DNA of 64,000 nt, taken from contig VWPU01008485.1 in the NCBI GenBank assembly GCA_013398955.1, positions 1 to 64,000 on the forward strand, written 5' to 3'. Below the pieces are notes generated by a model. It was given only the letters and a program-made list of their open reading frames with translations. It was not told the origin of the DNA and did not search any database. The translations under genes were made by a program, and so were the position numbers. Shown one piece after another: positions 49,836 to 61,327 of this stretch (its first letter is position 1; every line of letters begins with the position of its first letter). The stretch is from Callaeas wilsoni (taxonomy: Eukaryota > Chordata > Aves > Passeriformes > Callaeidae).

Positions 49836-50420
49836 TGACAGAGTGGTTCAAGTTGGAAAGGATCTACAGAGGTCAGTTTGCCAAAGGTTCACACTCAAGG
49901 AGGCTCATGCAGAGCATATTATCCAGGACCACCTCCAGACAGCTTTGAATATCTCCAAGAATGTAGAGTATAGCAGCTTTCTGGGAAACCTGTGTCAGTC
50001 ACCCTCACAGTAAACAGTGCTTGGTCACCCTCACAGTAAACAAGTATTTCCTGAGGTTGAGGAGGAACCTCCCCTACATGTTTCAGTTTGTGCCCAGTTC
50101 CCCTAGTCCTGTCACTGGGTGCCACTGAAAACAGCCTTTTTCCCTTGCCCTCACACCCTCCCTTCAGACTTGTGTACATCTTGAGGACATCTATCCATAG
50201 CCTTCTCTTCTACAGGCAGCAGAGTCTAAGCCCTCTCCACCTTTCCTCTTATGGAAGATGCTCCAGTTCCTTTGTTATGTAAACGCAGCCCTTGGCTGCA
50301 CTCTCTCCAACAGCCCTGTCTCTCTCCAGTATTGGGGAGCTTGGAACTAGGTATTGTGCTTCAACTGTGGCCTTACCAGTGCTGAGCAGAGGAGAAGGAT
50401 CTCCTGCACATTGTGAAAAA
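49836..50420 (-). mobile_element. CR1 LINE, minus strand, 5'-truncated
   Basis: Reverse-orientation CR1. It has TTCAAGTTGGAAAGGATCTA at the left (3' end of the element; the octamer tail is lost), ACCTCCAGACAGCTTTGAAT, then CCTCCCCTACATGTTTCAG, TTTGTGCCCAGTTCCCCTAG, CCTGTCACTGGGTGCCACTG, and CCTTACCAGTGCTGAGCAGA at the right. The minus strand gives decayed ORF2 sequence (RLFSVAPSDRTRGTGHKL). A 26-base internal duplication lies at 49998-50042. Dead and truncated. Confidence 0.92.
49998..50042. repeat. Internal tandem duplication within the CR1
   Basis: GTCACCCTCACAGTAAACA occurs at 49998-50016 and exactly again at 50024-50042, a 26-base period. CR1 normally has this segment once, so it is a local duplication made after insertion or carried by the source copy. 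Confidence 0.9.
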
Positions 50421-51689
50421 GGTTGATCAAATACCTACATGAACCAAAGAGTCTCATAATTTGCAATAACACTCTAATCTTGTATCCTGATTTCAGATAG
50501 TGTAGAGTTAATCTCTTCTCAGAAGGTGGGGTTGAGACTCTGTGGTGTTTCTTCTCCAGCTGGGCTTAAAACCATGACATCTTCATGAAAATTGAGCTGT
50601 CACAAGCATTAAGAACAGTAGGCTTGAATGCAGTAGTAGGATCAGTACTGTAAAATGAATGGAATCAATGTTTTTCACACAATGTGTGTGGTCAAATTCT
50701 TATTAGTGTAAATGATAAAAATTAGCAGAAATTCTGACAGAAATGGCATCTGATATGCATATTGTGCCTGTAGGAGAAGGATAGAGGGAATGAAAAAGAG
50801 AAACACAATAAATTTCCAATTATGTTTTCTAGATTGCACCCATTCTTCCAAGCTGACTGTCCCTGTGTAGTCATAATTAAGCACAAAGGTCTTCATGGAG
50901 CAAATAATTGGCATTTAAATAATTTTGCCATTCCAGACAGCCTCTAACTCCAGTGAAAACATCCCTGAGTGTCATCTCCTAGTTCTCTCTTGCAATAACC
51001 GTGGCACAATGGTTATTGTAACATTGCTTGGAAAAAATTTCACTCCCCTGCCCTCCCAAATTTGCTTTGTCAGCAAACTTGGAAAGCTGCAAGTGGAACT
51101 GCCAGTGACAGTTTACCTTAAGCATAGTTGGCAGGAGACACTTTCTGTAACTCCCTCAACGGAAAGAAAATGAGATTTCAGAGATCATATGCCCAGTGAC
51201 CATGCTCTACCAGGATAGAGTTTCTCAGCAACAGTCTCCTACTACAGCTATTAAGATAAGAGTCTAACCTGATGATAAAACACTCTGAACAATATACAAA
51301 CTTGAAAAATGCAATAAGGATTCTTCCAGTTTCTTAAGATTGGAGGACATCTTTTTCCTGTTCCTAATAACAGGAATAAATAACAAATAAATAACAACTT
51401 TAAAAATTTGCTCTAGTCATAGCAGATTTTTCTGAAATTCTTCTAGAGCATGTAGAACTTTAAGATGAAACCCTCTCTGTTAAGAAACCTAAATAAACAG
51501 CAGTGATGCTTCAGTGTTATTGAAAAAGCAGAAGTCACCACTTCACCTTTGGAAATAGAGTTAGAGGAATTCACAGGACAATAACATAGAAATAGGAGCC
51601 AAAAGTCAGCATTTAGATTATGCACACAATCTAGGAGAGAGAAAAGCACATATTTAAATATTATCAACCATGGTGACAGTGAGAATTTT
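50421..51689. other. AT-rich stretch with one exon-like open frame
   Basis: At 50937 an acceptor (TAATTTTGCCATTCCAG) opens a phase-0 plus-strand frame of 78 codons to a TGA at 51171. It starts TASNSSENIPECHLLVLSC, includes GTMVIVTLLGKNFTPLPS and ends VTPSTERK, with two N-glycosylation sequons and three cysteines. It could be a terminal exon, but there is no known family. Weak donors inside (GTAACA, GTAACT) would also allow an internal exon. The remainder is featureless. Confidence 0.35.
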
Positions 51690-51938
51690 TTTAAGGAAGG
51701 GGCTAAGGGGCAACAGGCACAAACTAAGGGAAGCTTCCATTCGAATAGAGGAAAATCTTCTTCACTTTGAGGGTAATTAAGCTTTGGAACATTCTGCCCA
51801 GAGACAACATGAAGTCTCTTTCTCTGAAGACATCCAAAGCATGCTGTTGTAGGGAAACCTGCTTTAACAGGGTCATTGGACTAGATGACCTCCAGAGATC
51901 CTTTCCAACCCCAACCATTCTGTGGTTCTGTGGTTGTA
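51690..51938 (+). mobile_element. CR1 LINE fragment, plus strand (3' end)
   Basis: The final part of a CR1. It has AAGGGGCAACAGGCACAAAC, GAAGCTTCCATTCGAATAG, TTCACTTTGAGGGTAATTAA, CTTTGGAACATTCTGCCCAG, ATTGGACTAGATGACCTCCA, TTTCCAACCCC and a tail of octamer-like units CATTCTGTGGTTCTGTGG. It is 5'-truncated. Order and orientation are unambiguous. Confidence 0.94.
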
Positions 51939-52026
51939 ATGAGTTTGCATGGTAGTGGTATCATGCAATATTCCCATTCTTGCAACCTGTGTTAAATTCC
52001 CAGCTGGTACACCACAAAGGTCATAG

Positions 52027-53114
52027 TGGGTTGACCCCGGCTGGATTTCAGGCACCCACCAAAGCTGTTCTATAACTCCCCTCTGCAGCTGGGCAGGGCA
52101 GAGAAAATATAATGAAGGCTCCAAGAGCTGAGATAAAGGCAGAGAGAGATCACTCATCAAATACCATCAGGGGCAAAACTGACTTGAACTGGGGCTATTA
52201 ACTGAAATAATTACTAAAAAATCAGAGCAGGATAATGAAAAGTAAAATAAATTCTGAAACACCTTTCCCCACACCCCTCCCTCCTTTCTAAGCTCTACCT
52301 CCTCCCCCTGGGTGGTGCAGGGAGGCAGGCTATGGGGATTACAGTCAGTTCCTCACACTCTTCTGCCTCTGCTCAGGAAGAAGAGTCTTTCCGCCACTCC
52401 AGCATGGGGTCCCTCCCACAGGAGACAATCCTCCATGAACTTCTCCAGTGTGAGACCATCCCATGGGCAACAGTTCTCCACAAACTCCTGCAACATGGAC
52501 CGCTCTTCCACAGAGTGCAGTCCTTCAGGCACAGCCTGCTCCAGAATGGGTCACCCACAGGGTCACAAGTCCTGCCAGGACATCTGTTCCAGCCTGGGCT
52601 CCTCTGTCCACAGATCTTCAGGTCCCTGCCAGGAGCCTCTTCCAGCGCAGGCCTCCCAGGGGGCCACAGCCTCCTCTCANCTTCTGCTCCGGGGCTCCTC
52701 CACAGGCTGCAGGCGGATCTCTGCATCCCCATGGACCTCCATGGGCTGCAGGGGCATAGCTGTCACACCATGGGCTGCACCAGGGGCTGCAGAGGAATCT
52801 CAGCTCTGGCGTCTGGAGCAGCTCCTGCCTCTCCTTCTGCACTGACCTTGGTGTCTGCAGGGCTGTTCCTCTCACATACTCTCAATTCAGTCTTCTCTGT
52901 CCACATTTACATCTATGCAATAACTTTTCCTTAAATATGTTATCCCCGAAGCATTACCACCATTTCTGATTGCCTTGGCCTTGTCCAGCAGGACATCTGT
53001 CCTGGAGCCAGTTGGCACTGGCCATGCCAGACATGGAGGCAGCTTCTGGCAGCTTCTTACAGAATCCAGCTCTGTAGCCCCCTGCTACCAAAATCTGGCC
53101 ACACAAACCTAACA
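52027..53114 (-). mobile_element. Solo LTR of a bird endogenous retrovirus, minus strand
   Basis: About 1.09 kb running from TGGGTTGACC on the plus strand to CCTAACA. Read on the minus strand it starts TGTTAGG and ends AACCCA, near the TG...CA ends of retroviral LTRs. It is the widespread avian LTR type with repeated 'CTCC A/G CA.GGGTC' modules in its middle (52400-52800) and CTACCAAAATCTGGCCACAC near the end. No internal retroviral genes adjoin it, so it is a solo LTR left by recombination between two LTRs. No convincing target-site duplication is visible. The long frames inside (up to 200 codons) are artefacts of repetitive GC-rich sequence. There is one undetermined base at 52680. Confidence 0.82.
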
Positions 53115-53194
53115 CATTTTGATACTGACAGACCATAATGCCAATTGTATGTAATATATGCCAGTGTCTCTTGACTAGACTTTAAAGGTTTAAA

Positions 53195-53195
53195 A

Positions 53196-53230
<35 letters not shown>

Positions 53231-53231
53231 A
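53195..53231. repeat. GA dinucleotide microsatellite
   Basis: Interrupted at its left end (AAAGAGAGAAAG), then pure AG for about 14 units up to 53231. The longest perfect microsatellite in the window. Confidence 0.95.
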
Positions 53232-56200
53232 CAATGATGAGGGGAAATATTTTAATTTTACCAGCTATATTTTAGTTTGGTTGCAACAAATTTTAATTTT
53301 ATTGTCTATAAATAAATTGCATGACAAGGATGCAGCAAGGACAAGTTATTATCCTCTAAATGGTGATCTTTATACATTACAATTTCTTATTTATATCTTA
53401 CTGGCTTTATAGTGTTTCAAAGCTATTAGCGCTTCCTTTTAGTACAACAGACCACAGTAAAGGAATACCAGCAGCAATTACACTGTATTCTAAAACTCAT
53501 ACTATTTTTTAATGTGTGTTAATCTCTGAGAAAGTACTTTATAGGTAATCGACTGTCCATTCCAAATCCACAGTACTTCTGTTGAAATGGTCTTTTGGCT
53601 TAAATGCACTTCTTACAATTTTTATGAGACCTGTTATCCATTGATGTATCATTTTAAAAGAACATCATAATATCTTTCAGGCAAAACTTTGCAAAAGGCT
53701 TTTTCTCTGATAAAGTTTGTCAAATTATTCAATCAGTCTAAGAGACGGTTAAAATAAGTTCACTCTCTCCTGGAATGTCTTCTTGTTGGAAACTCAGCAT
53801 GTTGGCATGCTGGGGTTGTGCCTGGGGTTGTGCCCCAGAGAAGACACACTCTCACATGCTGGGCAGGACACAGAACCAAGTACACAGCTCCCTTGAGAGA
53901 GGTGATGTGGTCAAGTGCTAGCAAAGGTCCTTAGGCATACCACCTGAGATCTTCTCTTTAATTTCAGAATTTTCCTCAGTCAAACATAGCCTAGGATTTA
54001 CTGTAACACTTGGCAGCATACTTTGGGTCAAGTTTGTCTGAAAAAATGTCCTGAGAAAAATATGGTCCAGCCTGCAAAAAATTAAATTTAGGGCGAAAAA
54101 TAAATCACTTTTGTGTTCACTACAAAGAAGTCCAGTATGTTCAGTTCTCCAATAGAGAATGGCATGTTCAGAAACAAGATGTTTTTCCTGAAAGAAAAAA
54201 TAATAATGATTACTGTAGAGGCCATTTATCTAAGATGCTTCTATACACAGATCAAAATGATAGCAAGATCTTCCTGGTTTTTTGCAGCATTTGAGGATGA
54301 CTCTGCAGCACGTTCCTCTTATGCTTGCCCTCCCAAACTGCTGTTTATTTCCCCTATATTTCAGTCCTCATTGGTTTCCACACCAATCCTGGAGTTTCGA
54401 ACTGATGTTCCATTTCCTAAACACCCTCTCTCTTTGAGGCTGCTTCTCAGGAAGCCCCTCAGCTGGGTGAGATGAAATGCAACCTTGGGCTGCCTATTTT
54501 GCCCTCCCAGGCAGGAGTGGGGGAGTGCCACCCGAGCAGTGTGGTTGTGTGTGCAGCATTGGGGAGCCCAGCCCTGATGTTTGCTCCCATAATCTCAAGT
54601 TCTCTACCCCTTTGCCAAGGCGCAGGATGGCAGGACACACATGAAGCCGAGCAATTGTCCTGTTTCGTGTTTCTCTGCTCCCTGTAGCATGGGTGCCAGT
54701 CCCACACCAGCCCACCACTTCCTGTTTCCTTTCCCAATACAAACAGGGCTATCAGCTTCCTCCCAGCCAGCACTCACGGAAGCTGCCCAGGAGGCTCAGG
54801 TCAGGAGGTCATGGAACACCTGTAGAAGGAACAGATGTAGGTGAAGAGCAGTTTCCAGTGGGTTTGGGAAGGGTGGCTGTGTGGTCTGGAGGAGAAATCC
54901 TGTGAGGATTTGCACTCTCTTGTGTGCAGTATGGGCACTTCAGCCTAAACAGGCCCTGTCAGCCTCCTTGCTTCTGGTGGGGCAAAGCTACCTTTGCTGC
55001 TCTGCTGAAGCCATCAGATGGAGTTATTTTGTGCTCTTCCCCAAGAAGCAAATTTGGCTGTGCCTGCATTGCTGGGAAGCCCTGTTCCAGGGCCACCCAC
55101 TGTGTTGCTCCTCCATCTCATGCCATTCCAACCCAGAACTTTTTGTACCTGACAAGAAGTTAAGTTCCAAGAGCAGGATTTTTAGGTAAGTTATCATCAC
55201 TTTCTTCACCCTTTATTTCTTGTTTCCCATTATCTCCCTGCTTACAAAGAGGCTGCCCTTTCAGTTAAGAAAGTGGAATAATTTCAACAACCTTTCTGGC
55301 AATACATGATCTATCTAGCTATGGCTGTCCAGCTGTCGTGGACTTGGTTGCCACTTGGTCAGTATTTCATTTCAAAGTAAGCTACACAAATAGCTCAACT
55401 GATACAAAGAGGCAGGAAATAATAATAAAATATTCTTTCAAATATACTAAAGAGACCTTGTCTGTGGCAATGTCATTAGAATTAGAGTCCCAAGAGTTCC
55501 TTCCTGTTCTTTAACTTCAGTTCTCATCACCCTTTTACAAGCATTCACATAACAGATTATTTTTCTTTATCACAGTGATGTCAATAATATAAGGAAAATT
55601 AAAACCCGGGATGATTCTATCTTCACACTAAGAACAGTACAAAAATAGGAAAGAAGTAATTGAGTCAGTGTTTGCTTTTACCTATAGCATGAACTGTTTT
55701 GAAAATACATCAAAAATGGCTAAACCATTTTCAGAAAAAAAATCTTGATCATCAGCAAGACTTGAATTCAAATTGTAACCTGAGCCTACACAGCATAACC
55801 ATACCAGTTATACATCTGGGGCTTCCACACACAACTTCTGAATCTTATTTTAAATTTCTCTGAAGTTCGGAGGTCCCTGTGAGTTCATTTTGTCTCTTCT
55901 TTTTTGGTGATAGAGTCACCAGTCCCCCTCACTGGTTTGCCAGGTTTATGATCCTTCGTCATTGTACAGAGGTATTGCAGCTGCAGGAAAGCAATTGAGT
56001 CCCCAGTGGCAGACCTACTCCAGGGATGTCTGCCTGACCCACTGGACCTGATGGACACATTAAGATGACTCGGGTAGACTTTGGGATGTCACAGTCTTCT
56101 TCTGGGTGCCTTTGTCAGTAGTCAAAATTGGGGTGGAAGTATTTTTCATATTCTCATCACATTGGTAACACCTGCAACACCAGAAAGAAAATGTGGGGTG

Positions 56201-57153
56201 TTTTTTCCTTAGTCAATTTCTATAACACCTCCTCATCTGAGTGTCTTGTTACAGGAGAAGCATGGTTTGTCACAACACAAAACTTTTAGAAGCAGGGAAG
56301 CAGAGAAGACCTGATGCAGTTTTCCCCACTCATTCTCAAAGACATTTGTTCTGTGTTCTTTACATTTATCTAACATAAAGTAAATAGAAGCAAAAATAGT
56401 TTTCTGCCAGAACAATGAAAATCAAGAATAAAGAGACACTTCTGCTATTTAACAGCAGCCTGAAATTAACAGCCATTTACAGCCTGCTTGCTTTCCCATA
56501 ATATCTTGCCAATTTGCTTCAATGTTCTTACATATTTGGTTGAGATACAGAGCATACGTGTTATCTTATTTTGTTGCTCTGCACACACTGTTGTGTTCAC
56601 TCCCCTACCTTTTCATTTCCAGCTTTTTGGATAGAACACAATCTGTTAAATATTTGCAAGAATAAAATATTTACATGGCTAAAAGCTAAGTGCCAGTAGC
56701 CTTTCTACCTTGTTCTCTCAAGTACTGTCATATGCTGTCACATTTTTATCATTGCACTTTCTTAAAGGCCTTTTTAAAAGTAGGACAAAACTCAGTTAGT
56801 GAGTTGTGTTTCTAGGAGACAGCAGAGGTTGTTGTTCTGTAACAGACATGTTACACTACCTCTAGTTTTTCTATAACATCCTTTCAGACTGCTCCTGACA
56901 TATCCTAAGAGATTGCCCACATTCTACCAAAACACTTACAGCTAGAGCTAACTGGAATATTAATTTGCTCTAGAGAATTTTCAGAAGGACTCTATGCAGG
57001 AATCCTCTCCTATTATTTTTGGGCCATGTTTTTTTAGTTGTTGGCTAGAGGCTGAATCATTAGTTTGGAAAAACACTCTCAGATGTATACTTTTTCTCTA
57101 ACTGCCTATGTTTTAAAGCCAAATTAGAATTTTGTAGCAGCTCTTTTCTGTTT
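53232..57153. other. Non-coding stretch with a GC-richer island, no firm gene
   Basis: AT-rich, except that 54.45-55.19 kb is clearly GC-richer and has overlapping open frames on both strands. There, a block from 55091 to 55187 follows CCCTGTTCCAG and ends at a strong donor (GTAAGT), open in one frame (...NPELFVPDKKLSSKSR), but its phase does not fit the other candidate blocks. No family was recognised. Confidence 0.45.
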
Positions 57154-57184
57154 GGGTGACAATGCACTTTTCATCTGAAGCCAT
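57154..57184. repeat. Direct repeat, left copy (pairs with 57626-57656)
   Basis: A 31-base stretch containing TTCATCTGAAGCCAT that recurs at 57626-57656 with two mismatches. The two copies bracket the CR1 at 57282-57559. Confidence 0.9.
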
Positions 57185-57281
57185 GTTTCACCAAGTAGAT
57201 CTAAGCTTGAAATACCTAGGTGCACATGTGTTACTTTGATTGGATCCTCAAAGTGATATGAAATTAGGCATTGGTCCATTA

Positions 57282-57559
57282 GTGGTAGGACAAGGAGGAA
57301 TGGTCTTAAATTGAAGGAAGGTAAGTTTAGATTAGATATCAGGAAGAAATTCCTTACTGTAAGGGTGGTGAGTCCCTGGAACAGGCTGTCCAGGGAGGTT
57401 GTGGATGCCCCATCCCTGGAAGTGTTCAAGACCAGTTTGGACAGTGCTCTTGTCAACCTGATCTAGTGTAAGGTGTCCCTGGCCATGGCAGCGGGGTTGG
57501 AATGAAATGATCTGTAAGTTCCCTTCCAATCCAGGCCATTCTATGATTCTGTGATTAAA
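57282..57559 (+). mobile_element. CR1 LINE, plus strand, 3' end with short flanking repeat
   Basis: A well-preserved CR1 3' end. It has GTAGGACAAGGAGGAATGGT, TTAGATTAGATATCAGGAAG, GTCCAGGGAGGTTGTGGATG, CCCCATCCCTGGAAGTGTTC, AAGTTCCCTTCCAATCCAGG and a tail CATTCTATGATTCTGTGATT. It is among the least diverged CR1 copies here, so relatively young. The 9-mer AGGCATTGG lies just outside both ends (57266-57274 and 57560-57568) and may be a target-site duplication. Confidence 0.95.
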
Positions 57560-57625
57560 AGGCATTGGCGGATGTTGGTGGAATGCTTTCTTCAGTAGAT
57601 AATACAAATAGTTTCAACGGGTTTA

Positions 57626-57656
57626 GGGCGACAATGCACATTTCATCTGAAGCCAT
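57626..57656. repeat. Direct repeat, right copy (pairs with 57154-57184)
   Basis: Same 31-base unit as at 57154-57184, same orientation, two mismatches, start-to-start distance 472 bases. Confidence 0.9.
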
Positions 57657-60600
57657 TTCCCATTTCAGGCTATAACATATTTTATTGGTTGTAAATTCAC
57701 GGAGCTTACTCCTCACAGAGAGGTCTAACCCTGATAGAGGATGATGAGAAAGTGAAGTAACAAAATTGATGTTCTCAGGACCCAAGTGAATCCCTGTGTC
57801 TGCAGGCCTGTGCACTGAGCTGATCCAGAGATAAGCAGCCCTTAGTGGGGCAGAATGTTGGACATGTCCTCCTTCATTTTGCCCCTCTGATGTATGGTCT
57901 GCTATATATCCAGGATCCTGTATTTATCGGAGAACAGTGCAGCAATAACAATCTCCCACCAGCATACACCCCAAGCCATGTCTTCTCTGTTGCATATATT
58001 TCTTAGACTAATATCATCAATGAAGAACAGCAAGAAGTATGCTTCACCCATGGTTGCAAATTCCTCCTATGTGTGCCAAAACTAGATAAAGTCTAAGTTT
58101 TGTGTTCCGCAGAAAGACAGTCCCTAACACTGTATCACCAAGTAGAACAGTTTATAATACAGTGTGTTTTGTTTCTGCATGGCTGTCTGTCAGGTAATCT
58201 TGCTATCCTGGAGGAATGCAGAATCCCTTCTGAGGGCACAAAGAATAGCTTCCCACCTTGGGAAGTGATGCTGAGCACTACCTGTGGCCTCAAACAGAAG
58301 ATTCCTCATTTAGATAGTAGGGGAGTTGATCTGAAAAAAGGCCATTGAACTCAGCTTGCAGTTATTTTTTCAAATGTAACATCTTTAGTTTGGTAAATAC
58401 CAAAATCTTTAAAAGCTGCAGATAAAAAAAGGCAAGAAAAATTATAGTAGGGTTACTTACTTTTTCTTAATTCTTTCATCTTGTTTTATTGATCTCTGGA
58501 AAGGTTCATTAGATTTGTTCAATCCCAGATATTTGAATAGATTCTGACTGTTAAATTTGTCAATGGAAAACAAATCTGTAATCCCACTATGCTAGTGATA
58601 CCACAAGACCTTCAAAGGAACATAACACCAAAATTTCCCAAGGCACACCTCTTGAGAGACAGAGCATTAAGCTTTCTAAGCAGGAGCTGATGATCACCAC
58701 TGGGAGCTTTTTAAAGGTGAAAGTGCAGTAGAACTGCCAAAGCAAAGGACAGCCTCCAGGGAAGACCTTTCTGTAGCACACCTCACCAGGCCAATCCTTT
58801 CCTTCCCAGCCATATTGCAGGCAGTCTAAGTACCTGCTCAGGCCAAATTCTCTGTGTGTGAGTGTAGATGAACAATCTCTGTCTGTATTTTTTTAAAATT
58901 TGTTAATTAAAATCTCTGATATACCATTCTTTCAGAAATACTGTGTTAAATATGTTTTTTCTTGAAGGACTCAGTCAAGGTATCTTAAGGCACCTTCTGA
59001 AATCAATACTTTCTGTACATTTCATAGCCACATGAAATACTGGCATATGGAAACAGATATTCTCATGACAGGATCCAGTCTCTGTCCTTGTTTATAGTCA
59101 TATTTTCAGCTCTGCTGTGTATTCAAAACACTGTTTTGCCTTAACTACAGTTGGCTTTAAATCTTTTTGAGGCATGTTCTTGCCCTCCTAACACTTTCTT
59201 TTGCTACTTAGCCTTTGGCTTAATTAGCCATTAACAGGATAACATTAGAGCTGAGAGTAGGTATTGATTCTTGCATGGAATTTATTTGTTTTGTTTTGTT
59301 TTCTTTTGTTTTTAAGTATGTATGGAACAAACAACCCAGACCTGGAAAGGAAAAAATAAAGTAGGGCAGGTTTGGATCCTGAGAATGTAACTTTCTACCC
59401 CACCCTAAACAGTTATGGAAGAGCAGGGAAGTAGGATACGGAGATAGAGAAGGAGAGAAACATGCACTATATAAATTAAATTGAGCTTAGGTTTATACAT
59501 TCAGTCCCACTGAATGACTCCCAGCCCTGGTAATTGTAATTCATTTCCTTTCTGCAGGGTGGAAATTGCCCGGTAACAGCAAGAGTGAAAAGGTGGGTCA
59601 TTTTTTTCCTTTTTCACAAAAGGCCTCTTGAGTGATTTGAAATTACTAGGTCACAGTCTCTGTATTGAAATATTCCATGTATCACATTCATTTGTTTGAA
59701 ACAAGAATTAGAACCTCAGACAGTGATTAAATTGAGTGGACGGATCCCTTGACAGACACCCCTTCCCTGCTTCACTGCCACGACCCCATACTACTCAGTT
59801 TCATAACCAGCCACAAAATTACTACACAAAATAGGTAGAGAAGGGTCATGCAGAAGTAATCTTATAACTGCCCAAGTCCAGATTGCAGAAGTAATGCTTA
59901 AGATCTACTTGCATTTACTACAGCCATAGAATCTGCATGAAGAATACACAGTGGGAGTAAAAATCTTACTATTAGCATTTTTGTTTACAGCCAAAGTAAA
60001 TGGACTCCTGTTTCTTCTTCCAGTGTGTAAGTGTTGAGTGTTTGCAGGATGTGTGCTATGGTCAAGAACGTCCCCTTCTTTTTGATCAATTTTTAACCCA
60101 AAGCATACACCTCAAAGGTTAAATTCAGAACTGAAGTTTGCCTTCCATGTTCTTTGTACCTAACATAATTTTTTTAAAAGTTATTAATTAGGCAGAAATG
60201 CATGCTTTTCTATTCCTGAAATGCAATTTTTCACTTTTGAAGAAGTAGAATTTTATCGCTTTCCCTTGAAATACCTGTAAAGCAAACCAGAAGGAAGAAA
60301 CGTGTTTGCCAGTCAATGGATGATACCGATACAAAGAAATATAGACATTCCTTGAAATTGTCAGGTTATGAGTGGAAGCTCCCAGACTGTAGCATCAGGA
60401 ATTGAATGAAGTTCTAAAAATATAGGTAGACTAGTTACCATTTACATTGCTAAAAAATCCCTTTGTATTATATACAGTTTGACAGGACATAGAAGAATCA
60501 AGATTCAACTGTCCAGCTCCTTCTTAAAAGCAGGTAACAAAAGAGAAAACCGAATAGAATCTTAGCTGAAACTAGACAATTTTTGTACATCAGCAGGAGC

Positions 60601-61087
60601 ACAAGTTTGCTCCACTTACTTTTGTGAGGTAAATCATGAAGAATCTAAAAACCCCAGCCCTTTAAGCTCCACCAGTGCTAAACCCTGAGATGTTTTCATA
60701 CTTATGAGCTGCCACTGTTAAATATTGTGAGCATTTGCAGACACACTCCCAAGAAATTGCAGAGGAAAGACAAAAGTATGCACGTGCCAGCAGCAGCCAG
60801 GTTAGAAAGTTCTGCTCTGGTTTATTCTGTATTTGGATAACTCATCTCCCCGGGGAAACCACAGCAATGAAAACACAAAACGAGCACACATGCCTGTGTA
60901 GATGGATAAAGTATAACAACAAATATTGGTCAAAGTTCTTAACGGGTAAGATGATTTCTATAGGAATTTAAAAAAAAACTTATCAAGATACAAAACTGCT
61001 AGGGGTTTCAAGGAAGTGGTCTTTTGGGCTACCTGAAAGAGTTAGCAGCAAAGGGCAGGGCTTAATGCTAACTTGCCATGGAGCAGG
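57657..61087. other. AT-rich non-coding stretch, no firm gene
   Basis: TTTTG units repeat at about 59287-59315. A 35-base block at 59558-59592 has a good acceptor (TTTCCTTTCTGCAG) and donor (GTGGGT), and reads GGNCPVTARVK in phase 0 but ends in phase 2. At 60022 an excellent acceptor (TGTTTCTTCTTCCAG) opens a 32-codon frame (CVSVECLQDVCYGQE...) with a stop and no good donor. Neither is called. Confidence 0.45.
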
Positions 61088-61170
61088 GTAGCACCAAGGA
61101 CCAGGTTATTCAACACCTTCAGCAAAGACCTAGAAGAGGCAGTAAAAAGAGTGGTTTCTAAACAAGCTAC
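61088..61170 (+). mobile_element. Short CR1-like fragment, plus strand
   Basis: AAGGACCAGGTTATTCAACA, then CCTTCAGCAAAGACCTAGAA, resembles the CR1 ORF2 segment encoding the reverse transcriptase stretch just before its catalytic motif (F-N-x-F-x-x-D-L). It is very short and diverged. It lies about 160 bases left of a larger CR1 in the opposite orientation. Confidence 0.5.
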
Positions 61171-61327
61171 TTAAGTATTTGTAGTAGGGAAATGCCATGC
61201 CATTGGCAAAGAACTCTGGAAAGACTTTACAAAACTACAAAAGTAAGGCCATATGAGCTCCAGTTTGAATACATATGAAGCATCTAGGCAAAAATAACCT
61301 AACCCAGAGGTAGCAGTCAGGGCAGAG

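Noticed and set aside
52312..52934. Plus-strand frames of 177 and 200 codons
   Set aside because: They lie inside the solo LTR, read through its repeated modules, cross an undetermined base and overlap several equally long frames on both strands.
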